From: Urbifossiella limnaea
GTDB lineage: Bacteria; Planctomycetota; Planctomycetia; Gemmatales; Gemmataceae
Length of the DNA stretch: 64,000 nucleotides
Assembly: GCF_007747215.1 (NCBI RefSeq)
Contig: NZ_CP036273.1
Coordinates: 5,750,322 to 5,814,321, forward strand
Direction of reading: 5' to 3'
Positions within the stretch are counted from its first letter, which is position 1. Each line of letters opens with the position of its first letter. This document shows, piece after piece, positions 57,683 to 64,000 of the stretch. The position numbers and the translations under genes were made by a program. Under the pieces are notes generated by a model. It was not told where the DNA came from, made no database searches, and saw only the letters and a list, made by a program, of their open reading frames with translations.

Positions 57683-57746
57683 TCGGGTCTTCGCCGCTTG
57701 CGGCTTGGCGCTGGGCAACGCCAAGCCGCAAGCGGCGAAGACCCGA
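57683..57746. repeat. Intergenic palindrome, GCCGCTTGCGGC family (copy 4)
   Basis: Perfect 28-base arms (57683-57710 and 57719-57746) flank CTGGGCAA. The arm contains CTTCGCCGCTTGCGGCTTGG. It lies between the sulfatase start and the stop of the upstream DUF1080 gene, so it separates two co-directional genes. Confidence 0.8.
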
Positions 57747-57758
57747 GCCGGACGAAGA

Positions 57759-58784
57759 TCACTTCCCTTCGACGACCCACACGTTGCGGTACACCACCGG
57801 GTCGCCGTGGTTCTGGAACTGGAACACGCCCGGCGACGGCCGCTCCGGCTGGCCGCCCGGGCACTCCTTCGGGAACGCCACGTCGTCGTGGATCACCACC
57901 CCGTTGTGCCGGATCGTGGCCTTCGCGTTGGCCGTCTTCTTGCCGTCCTCGCCGAACGCCGCGGGGGTGAAGTCGATGTCGTAGGTCTGCCACACGAGCG
58001 GCGGCAGGCACATGTTCACCCGCGGCTTGTGCTGCGTGTAGATGCCGCCGCACTCGTTGTTCTCGCCGCTGAGGCCGAAGCTGTCGAGCACCTGCAGCTC
58101 GTAGCGGTTCTGGAGGTACACCCCGCTGTTGCCGCGGCCCTGGCCGGTGCTGTTGGGCATCCACGGCAGGCGGAACTCGATGTGCGCCTTGAACGCGCCG
58201 AAGGCGTCCTTGCTCGTCACGCCCATGTCGAGGAACTCGCCGTCGGAGAGTTTTACCAGCTTGCCGCCGTTCCAGTTCTTCTCGTCGCCGGGGGCACCGA
58301 ACAGCACCTTCGCCCCGGCCGGCGCCTTCGCCCCGAGCGTCGTCGACTTCCGCTCCACCTTCTTGAGCGCGAACGTGTTGCCTCCCGCGGTCACCTTGAA
58401 CTCGCCGCCCCCGATCTCGACGGTGGAGGTCTCGGCCGCGTGCTTCAGGGTGGCGGTCACCTTGCTGTCCTTGGTGGCGGCGGTGCCGGCGAGCACCTCT
58501 TTCATGTCGGCGCCGTCGCCGGGTAGGCCGCCGTGGTACGCCTTGATGGTAAACTCGCCGAGCCCCTTGGCGATGACCTGCGCGCCGACCTTCCTGCCGC
58601 CGGGCAACTCGCCGACGTACTCGCCCTGGACGGCGAAGTCCGGGTCGGCCGCGGCCTTCGTCGGCTCGGCGATGGCGATGCGCTCGCGCTTCTTGGGCGC
58701 GTCCTTCTTTTCTTGTGCGGGGGCTGCGGCGGACGCGGCGACGACGCCGAGCCCGAGCAGGGCGGGGAGGAGGCGGCGGAGCAT
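57759..58784 (-). CDS. Secreted DUF1080 (3-keto-disaccharide hydrolase-like) protein
   Basis: The 341-residue protein has a signal peptide (MLRRLLPALLGLGVVAASAA), a first domain of about 120 residues (VQGEYVGELPGGRKVGAQVI), and a C-terminal DUF1080 concanavalin-like domain: KDAFGAFKAHIEFRLPWMPN, GNSGVYLQNRYELQVLDSFG, NECGGIYTQHKPRVNMCLPP and the final HGDPVVYRNVWV. DUF1080 proteins include 3-keto-glycoside hydrolases and related glycan-active enzymes. Located upstream of a sulfatase on the same strand, it fits breakdown of sulfated polysaccharides. A promoter candidate lies at 58820-58847. Confidence 0.86.
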   Translation of the reverse strand: MLRRLLPALLGLGVVAASAAAPAQEKKDAPKKRERIAIAEPTKAAADPDFAVQGEYVGELPGGRKVGAQVIAKGLGEFTIKAYHGGLPGDGADMKEVLAGTAATKDSKVTATLKHAAETSTVEIGGGEFKVTAGGNTFALKKVERKSTTLGAKAPAGAKVLFGAPGDEKNWNGGKLVKLSDGEFLDMGVTSKDAFGAFKAHIEFRLPWMPNSTGQGRGNSGVYLQNRYELQVLDSFGLSGENNECGGIYTQHKPRVNMCLPPLVWQTYDIDFTPAAFGEDGKKTANAKATIRHNGVVIHDDVAFPKECPGGQPERPSPGVFQFQNHGDPVVYRNVWVVEGK

Positions 58785-58819
58785 GGCGGGAACCTCGGGG
58801 AGGGAGTCAGACAGGTCGT

Positions 58820-58847
58820 ATTGTCCCGAATGGGTCGCGGCTGGCAA
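58820..58847 (-). promoter_or_regulatory. Promoter candidate for the DUF1080 gene
   Basis: On the minus strand, TTGCCA (58842-58847), 16 bp, GACAAT (58820-58825). The inferred start gives a leader of about 28 bases before ATG 58784, matching the layout at 34905 and 39042. Confidence 0.45.
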
Positions 58848-58907
58848 CCGAGCTAGTCCGGTCGACAGGTCGGGGCTTAGCATCCCCTCATCCCACAGGG
58901 GCGAGCG

Positions 58908-59357
58908 ATGGCGAAGCGAAAACCGACGAAGCCCACAGCGGCGCCGGACACCGCACCGGTGAAGCTGCTGTCCGGCGGGAACCCGCAGATCGCCAAGGCC
59001 GACGGCGACGCCCCGGTGCAGGCCTACATCGCGGCGATGCCCGATTGGAAGAGCGCGGTCGGCAAGCGCCTCGACGCCTTGATCGAGACGGCGGTGCCCG
59101 GCGTGTTCAAGGCCGTGAAGTGGAACACGCCGTTCTACGGCGTCGACGGCCGCAGCTGGTTCCTCGGCTTCCACTGCTTCACGAAGTACGTGAAGGTCGC
59201 GTTCCTGTTCGGTGCCAAGTTGCGGCCGCTGCCGCCCGTCGCCAGCAAGGACCCGAACGCCCGCTACCTGCACGTCCACGAGGACGGCGACCTCGACGAG
59301 GAGCAGTTCGCCGCGTGGGTGAAGCAGGCCGCCGCGCTGCCGGGGTGGGTGCCGTAG
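58908..59357 (+). CDS. DUF1801 (YdhG-like) domain protein
   Basis: The 149-residue protein has a Lys/Thr/Pro-rich start (MAKRKPTKPTAAPDTAPVKL) and then the DUF1801 fold: AYIAAMPDWKSAVGKRLDAL, FKAVKWNTPFYGVDGRSWFL and YVKVAFLFGAKLRPLPPV. This family adopts a frataxin/YdhG-like fold in cytoplasmic proteins of unknown role. No signal peptide is seen. GGGGCGAGCG precedes ATG 58908. It is divergent from the DUF1080 gene and converges on the DUF1552 gene across a long palindrome. Confidence 0.84.
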   Translation: MAKRKPTKPTAAPDTAPVKLLSGGNPQIAKADGDAPVQAYIAAMPDWKSAVGKRLDALIETAVPGVFKAVKWNTPFYGVDGRSWFLGFHCFTKYVKVAFLFGAKLRPLPPVASKDPNARYLHVHEDGDLDEEQFAAWVKQAAALPGWVP

Positions 59358-59391
59358 GGGCTCGTGTTCGTTCGTTGGCGGTGTCTCAAGC

Positions 59392-59458
59392 CGTTAGGCC
59401 GGGGCGCGAGCCCCGTCGGGATAGAGAACCCCGGCGGGGCTCGCGCCCCGGCCTAACG
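59392..59458. terminator. 24-bp perfect palindrome between convergent genes
   Basis: Arms 59392-59415 and 59435-59458 are exact complements and pairing continues inward with one mismatch (CCCCGTCGGG against CCCGGCGGGG). It lies between the DUF1801 and DUF1552 stops. Its sequence (AGGCCGGGGCGCGAGCCCCG) differs from the GCCGCTTGCGGC family. Confidence 0.75.
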
Positions 59459-59471
59459 CGGCCCAGGTGCC

Positions 59472-60806
59472 CTACGAGCGGAAGATCGAGCCCGTCAGCG
59501 CGCCGGTGCTGTCCGCGAACGACTCGGCGTTGATGCCCATCGCGCGGAGGATGCTGAGGTACGCGTTCGACATCCTCGCGTCGGTCCCGCGCCAGTAGGT
59601 GCCGTGCCGCAGGCCCATCGCGGTACCGCCGGCGACCAGCGTCGGCAGGTTGCGCGGGTTGTGCGTCGTGCTCGCGCCGCTGCCGAACAGCACGATCGTG
59701 TTGTCCAGCACCGGGCCGGTCCGGTCGCGGTACTCCGTCAGCCGGCGGAGGAAGTGCGCCACCTGCTGGCTCAGGAACAGGTCGTACCGCGCGAACGCCA
59801 GCTGCCCCGGCTTGTCGCCGGCGTGCGACAGCGAGTGGTGCGTCTGCGACAGCCCGAGCTTCAGCGGGAACGTGTCGCTGATCCCCATCCCGTCCTCGCG
59901 GTTCAGCATGAACGCCACCGACCGGGTGATGTCGGCGTCGAACGCCAGCGCGATCAGGTCGAACATGTTGCGGTAGTACTCGGCCGGCTCCCCCTCGTTC
60001 GTCGCGGACAGGTTCAGGTGGCTGCTGTCCTGCTTCTTCAGCGGCACGTCGGCCCAGCGCTCGGCGGCGATGAGCCGGGCCTCGACCTCGTTCAGCGACG
60101 TGAGGTACTGGTCCATCCGCTCGCGGTCGGACTGGCCGAGCTGCCGGCCGAGGGCGCGGGCGTTCTCGGCCACCGCGTCCACCAGCTTGATGCGCCGCTG
60201 CAACTCGGTCCGTTGCGCCGCCAGCGAGGCGCCGTCGCCGCGGAACAGGCGGTCGAACACGCGGCGCGGGTTGTTCTCGGCGGGGATCGGCCGGCCTTCG
60301 ACGCTGTACGAGATGGTGCCCGTCCGCGACAGGAAGCCGGTGCCGGCGTCGATCGACAGCACGAGCGACGGCTGGCGGCAGAACTGGCGCGTGTGCAGCG
60401 CCACGACCTGATCGAGGCCGACGGAGTTGTAGGTGCCCGGCTTCGGCTCGTGGAGCGGGGCGCCGGTGAGCCACATGTCGGAGCAGACGTGCGGGTCGGC
60501 CTTCGGCCCGCTCGGGTGGTGCAGCCCGCCGAGGAAGCTGAGCTTCTCGCGGAACGGCGCGAGCGGCTCGGTGGACTTGCCGAACACGAACCGGCCGTCC
60601 TTCTCGGCCCGCGGGAACCAGCTCCACTCGTCGAGGCCGTGTTCGGCGCGCGGCAGCGACATGCCGTTGGCCGTGTAGAGGGCACAGAACCGCTTCGGCG
60701 GCGTGGCCGTGACCTCGGCCCCCATCGCGTCGAGGAGCGGCAGGGCGAGCGCGGCGCCGCCGGCCCCGCGGAGGAAGGCACGGCGGTCGAGTTTCAGCGC
60801 GGGCAT
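59472..60806 (-). CDS. DUF1552 protein with Tat signal
   Basis: The 444-residue protein begins with a twin-arginine signal ([20 protein letters not shown]), so it is exported folded. The body matches DUF1552: [75 protein letters not shown] and [20 protein letters not shown]. These proteins are nearly always encoded beside DUF1592 cytochromes in planctomycetes, as here (3 bp apart). Their fold resembles alkaline-phosphatase-like hydrolases by recollection. The activity is unknown; a shared role in periplasmic carbohydrate oxidation is inferred from the operon. Confidence 0.9.
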   Translation of the reverse strand: MPALKLDRRAFLRGAGGAALALPLLDAMGAEVTATPPKRFCALYTANGMSLPRAEHGLDEWSWFPRAEKDGRFVFGKSTEPLAPFREKLSFLGGLHHPSGPKADPHVCSDMWLTGAPLHEPKPGTYNSVGLDQVVALHTRQFCRQPSLVLSIDAGTGFLSRTGTISYSVEGRPIPAENNPRRVFDRLFRGDGASLAAQRTELQRRIKLVDAVAENARALGRQLGQSDRERMDQYLTSLNEVEARLIAAERWADVPLKKQDSSHLNLSATNEGEPAEYYRNMFDLIALAFDADITRSVAFMLNREDGMGISDTFPLKLGLSQTHHSLSHAGDKPGQLAFARYDLFLSQQVAHFLRRLTEYRDRTGPVLDNTIVLFGSGASTTHNPRNLPTLVAGGTAMGLRHGTYWRGTDARMSNAYLSILRAMGINAESFADSTGALTGSIFRS

Positions 60807-60809
60807 GGG

Positions 60810-63755
60810 CTACTTCTCCAAAAACGCCGGGCTCGTCACCACCAGCCGAATCATGTCCTGCATCCGGTAGCCGGTCGGCTTCAGCTTCAGCCCCTCGCGG
60901 CGGAGCCAATCCAACTCGCTATAGCTCAGGGTGCGGCCGACGGCGTAGGTCGCCAGGTGCTTCAGCACGCTGAACGCCACCTGATCCAGCCGGTCGTCGG
61001 CGAGGTAGCGGCGCAGGTCGGTGAAGCCCGTCACCACGGTCTTGTCGGGGAGCGTGCTGCGCGTGTCCGTCGCGCCCGCGCGCCACTTCCCGCCGGCGTC
61101 GTACTCCTCGAACGGCAGCCCCCACGGGTCGATCTTCGCGTGGCAGCCGGCGCACCCCGGCGCGTTGCGGTGCTTCTCCAGCCGCTCGCGCAGCGACAGC
61201 TTCTTCGTGTCGTCCTGCAGCGCCGGCACGTTCGGCGGCGGGTCGTCGGGCGGCTCGGCCACGATGCGGCGGGCCAGCCACGCCCCGCGCTTCACCGGGT
61301 TCGGCTCGCGGCCGTCGGACAGCCCCGCCAGCACCGCCGGCTGCGTCAGCACGCCGCCGAGCTCGCGCCGGCCGTGCCGCACCGGGACGAACTCGAAGCC
61401 GCTCTCGGTGCGGTCGCCCAGTCCGTAATACCCGGCCACCGTCTCGTTCGCCAGCACGTAGTCGGACGCGATCAGGTCGCGGGCCGGCAGGTTGTTGCGA
61501 AACAGGTGCTGCAGGAACTCGGCCGGCTCGCGCCGCAGCTGCACCCGCGTGTCGCGCGTCAGATGCGGGAACCGGGCCCGGTCGGGCTCCAGCACCTGGA
61601 ACTTGTCCAGCGCCAGCCACTGTGCCGCGAACTCGGTCACGAACCGCCCGAACCGCGCGTCGGTCACCAGCCGCGCCACCTCGGCGTCAAGCTTGCCGCG
61701 CAGCTCGCCGGCCGCGGCGAGCTTCAGCGTCGTGTCATCCGGCGGGCCGTTCCACAGGAAGTACGACAGCTTCGACGCCAGCTCGTACCCGTCGAGCGGC
61801 TCGGCGGCGGGCGTCGCGCTCGTCTCCACCAGGAACAGGAACTGCGGCGACGTGAGCGCCACCAGCAGCGCGTCCTTCACGCTGTCGCGGAACCCCCGAC
61901 CGGACGCCAGCGACTTCTCGAACACGCCCACCAGCGTCGCTTCCTCCTGCGCCGTGACCGGCCGGCGGTAGGCGCGGGTGGCGAAGTCGCGGATCAGCTT
62001 CCGCCCGTCGGCGTCGGTGAAGATCGCCCGGTGTTCGCGCGGCGGCCACGTCTCGTGCAGCGGCCCCTCGAACTCGACCGACTTCACCAGCAGCCGGGGC
62101 ACGTCGCGGCCGTCGGCGTACTCGCTCCGCACGCCGATCTCGCGGACGCCGGCCAGGTAGTTGACGTTGTCCTTCTCCACGTCCGGGCTCGGGTAGTTCC
62201 GAATCGCCCCCTCGAACACGAACCGCGACAGCCCGGTGTCACTCACCGTCTGCGGCGCGCCGACCGGGGCCAGCGTGCTGCCGCAGTCGCGGCGGAAGCC
62301 CAGGTGAACGCCGACCCGCGGCGCACGCTTCTCGAACGCCGCGAACCGCTTTGCCAGGTCGCTCTCCTCCGGCAGCGGCGTGAGCGCCACCCGCTCCACC
62401 TTCGCGCCGCCGGTCAGCTTTGCGTCGACTGCCAGCAGCCCGGCCGGGAGGCGGACCACGACGAACGCCGGCTGCTTCAGCGACCCCGTGAACTCGCGGC
62501 CGCCGAGCGTCAGCGTCAGGTCGCCGGCCTTGCTGCCGGTCACGTCCACCTGATAGACGCCGGCCGCGGGGATGGTGAGACTGCCCTTCCCCTCGGCAAG
62601 CGCGATCGGTCCCTCGCCCGCCTTCGCGCCGGGGTCGAGGAGCAGGCCGTCGTCGTACTTCGCGGCGGTGACAGTGACGCGGAACCGGCCGTGGTCAGGC
62701 AGCTCGCGCAGCGCGACGCGGAAGTTCGCCCGCGGCCCGTAGGTGCTGTCGGCCCCGAACACCTCGGAGCTGGGGATCGCCGGCCGCAGTAGCAGCCCCT
62801 GCGGGACGGGGTCGTAGGCGCGGCCCTTCGGGTAGCCGCGGGTGCCGCGCAGGCACGCGAACACGGAGTGATAAATGCTGTCGTAATCGCGCCAGCCGCG
62901 GACCGTGTCGTTCCCCTGATACCCCTCGATGAAGCGGTATTTGGTCCGCATCCGGAACGGCGTGTACGCGAACCCCTTCTCCGGCGCCAGCTCCGTCACC
63001 ATCCAGTCGCGGTTCTCCAGCAGCAGGCTGTCGGCGCCGAGGATGAGGTTGTCCTTGATCGGGGCGGGGTTGATGCCGCGGCCGAGGTCCACGCGGAACG
63101 TCTGGATGGTCGGCTTCGCGGCCGGGTCCACGACGCAGCGGTCGAGCGCGGCCTCGGCGACCTCGAAGTACGCCTCCAGCAGCAGCGGCGACAGCTGGAG
63201 CGTGTCCTTGTTATTGACGAACCCGTCCTTCGAGACGGCGTCCGGCGGCAGCCGGTCGGCGAGTTCGTCGTCGAGGCGGAGGAGTTCGCGGAGGGTATTG
63301 CGGTACTGCGCGACGGTGAGCCGGCGGGTAAGGCCGTTCTTCGGCCCCGGCCGGGCGCGGGCGGCGGCGAGCGCCTTGCCGATCCACTCGGCGGCCCGCT
63401 TCCGCTCGTCGGCGCCCGGCTGTGTGGCCCCTTCCGGCGGCATACTGCCGTCGGCGAGTTGCTTCTGGACGTGTTCCCACAACTTGAACTGAGGTTCACC
63501 GAGGGCCGCGGAGAGGGTATCGACGCGGACGCCGGACTCCGCCTTGCCGTCCTTGTGGCAGCGGACGCAGTAGCGGGTGAGGAGCGGCCGCACGTCGCGG
63601 TCGAAGGTAGGGTCGGCGGGCGGGGCGTCGTCGGCGCTGCCGGTGGGGGCGACGGTGCAAGCCAGCGCGAGGAGCGGCGCGATCACCCAGCAGCGGCGGA
63701 GGACGGGGAGCGTGGTCGGCGACGACACGAAGCGTTCCAGTGCGGGGCGGGCCAC
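60810..63755 (-). CDS. DUF1592/DUF1587-family planctomycete cytochrome c protein
   Basis: The 981-residue exported protein has domains in the usual order. The PSCyt1-like heme site [13 protein letters not shown] is near residue 59 and is followed by DUF1587 ([20 protein letters not shown], about 160). Next is a middle region with a carbohydrate-binding-like beta segment (about 350-460), then DUF1595 ([18 protein letters not shown]), DUF1592 ([20 protein letters not shown]), DUF1588 ([20 protein letters not shown]) with a second heme motif [12 protein letters not shown] (near 870), and DUF1585 at the C-terminus ([19 protein letters not shown]). The two CxxCH motifs predict covalent heme. Electron-transfer-linked oxidation of an exported substrate is inferred. 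ATG 63755 or a downstream GTG near 63686 may start it. Confidence 0.92.
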   Translation of the reverse strand: MARPALERFVSSPTTLPVLRRCWVIAPLLALACTVAPTGSADDAPPADPTFDRDVRPLLTRYCVRCHKDGKAESGVRVDTLSAALGEPQFKLWEHVQKQLADGSMPPEGATQPGADERKRAAEWIGKALAAARARPGPKNGLTRRLTVAQYRNTLRELLRLDDELADRLPPDAVSKDGFVNNKDTLQLSPLLLEAYFEVAEAALDRCVVDPAAKPTIQTFRVDLGRGINPAPIKDNLILGADSLLLENRDWMVTELAPEKGFAYTPFRMRTKYRFIEGYQGNDTVRGWRDYDSIYHSVFACLRGTRGYPKGRAYDPVPQGLLLRPAIPSSEVFGADSTYGPRANFRVALRELPDHGRFRVTVTAAKYDDGLLLDPGAKAGEGPIALAEGKGSLTIPAAGVYQVDVTGSKAGDLTLTLGGREFTGSLKQPAFVVVRLPAGLLAVDAKLTGGAKVERVALTPLPEESDLAKRFAAFEKRAPRVGVHLGFRRDCGSTLAPVGAPQTVSDTGLSRFVFEGAIRNYPSPDVEKDNVNYLAGVREIGVRSEYADGRDVPRLLVKSVEFEGPLHETWPPREHRAIFTDADGRKLIRDFATRAYRRPVTAQEEATLVGVFEKSLASGRGFRDSVKDALLVALTSPQFLFLVETSATPAAEPLDGYELASKLSYFLWNGPPDDTTLKLAAAGELRGKLDAEVARLVTDARFGRFVTEFAAQWLALDKFQVLEPDRARFPHLTRDTRVQLRREPAEFLQHLFRNNLPARDLIASDYVLANETVAGYYGLGDRTESGFEFVPVRHGRRELGGVLTQPAVLAGLSDGREPNPVKRGAWLARRIVAEPPDDPPPNVPALQDDTKKLSLRERLEKHRNAPGCAGCHAKIDPWGLPFEEYDAGGKWRAGATDTRSTLPDKTVVTGFTDLRRYLADDRLDQVAFSVLKHLATYAVGRTLSYSELDWLRREGLKLKPTGYRMQDMIRLVVTSPAFLEK

Positions 63756-64000
63756 TGGCCCGACGGGTGATAAGAGCTTATCACGGCCGGGCGGGTTGTC
63801 ACCAGCGGGTCTTTCCGCGGATCAGGTGCCCGGGCGGCGTTGGGAGGCGGCAGTGGAACGGAGACAGAGTTTGCTCGGGATTTCGCTTGACCGTTGTGAG
63901 CATGGCTGTGAGGCTACGCGGAGGGTCGATGGAGTACAATGCTCGTGTTGTTCGTGCCTGATACGGCTGGGCAAAGAGCCTCACGACCAGCGTCTCTACC
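63756..64000. other. Right-end intergenic DNA with a weak promoter candidate
   Basis: No gene is supported in these 245 bases. On the plus strand TTGACC (63887-63892), 17 bp, GAGGCT (63910-63915) and, further on, TACAAT (63934-63939) could belong to a promoter for a gene beyond the window. The region also contains the leftward promoter of the DUF1592/DUF1552 operon, which I could not identify. Confidence 0.35.

Noticed and set aside
59604-62792. A 1062-codon plus-strand frame antisense to the DUF1552/DUF1592 operon
   Set aside because: No family motif, Arg/Ala/His-rich, and fully opposite to two genes with strong family matches.

Overview
This is a very GC-rich bacterial window with planctomycete hallmarks. 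It encodes DUF1592/DUF1587 and DUF1552 proteins, DUF1080 proteins, a TIGR03067 relic, a CxPSR sulfatase, a Ser/Thr kinase fused to sulfatase-modifying-factor (FGE) domains, PVC-type heme proteins, and a giant secreted protein whose N-terminus carries the LEDRxVPA motif of Gemmata-like proteins. I infer a member of the Gemmataceae; the genus cannot be fixed from the sequence alone. No rRNA, tRNA, CRISPR array, insertion sequence or prophage was found.

Layout. 1-10.9 kb is mostly housekeeping and small-molecule metabolism: the start of nuoD, a sigma-54-type regulator, leuD, a PfkB/KDG-type kinase, an ABC-2 exporter pair, gluconokinase, an O-methyltransferase overlapping an orphan ImpE/TagJ gene, a secreted protein/lipoprotein pair and a class II photolyase. 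11.1-22.3 kb is one 3735-residue surface or exported protein, followed by about 0.7 kb of lower-GC non-coding DNA. 23.1-32.5 kb holds a 1331-residue LamG/propeller/cytochrome c/ThuA protein, an acetamidase-family protein and a 1480-residue kinase-FGE-DUF1080-FGE fusion.

32.7-38.2 kb looks like one functional unit. It has an ExbB-like proton channel, two ExbD-like proteins, a membrane-anchored protein with a duplicated domain, and a membrane-anchored prenyltransferase/squalene-cyclase-repeat protein whose N-terminus resembles a TonB anchor. 38.2-45.6 kb has small proteins (including an unlisted 33-residue basic one), a TIGR03067 gene interrupted by TGA, a lipoprotein, a degenerate helicase-like protein, a hydrolase and an MFS transporter. 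45.7-50.4 kb has proC, guaA and a zinc-ribbon/HEAT membrane protein. 50.5-55.2 kb is a leftward group with TrmJ and two more cyclase-repeat proteins. 55.4-63.8 kb has a DUF1571 protein, a sulfatase/DUF1080 pair, a DUF1801 protein and a DUF1552/DUF1592 operon, a combination typical of planctomycete polysaccharide turnover.

Between genes there are unusually long, near-perfect palindromes. One family shares the core GCCGCTTGCGGC and occurs at least four times, and a separate 36-bp perfect palindrome lies at 8.3 kb. Several gene starts are preceded by a recurrent promoter-like pattern (TTGCSR, 15-16 bp, NACAAT) about 25-32 bp before a plausible transcript start.
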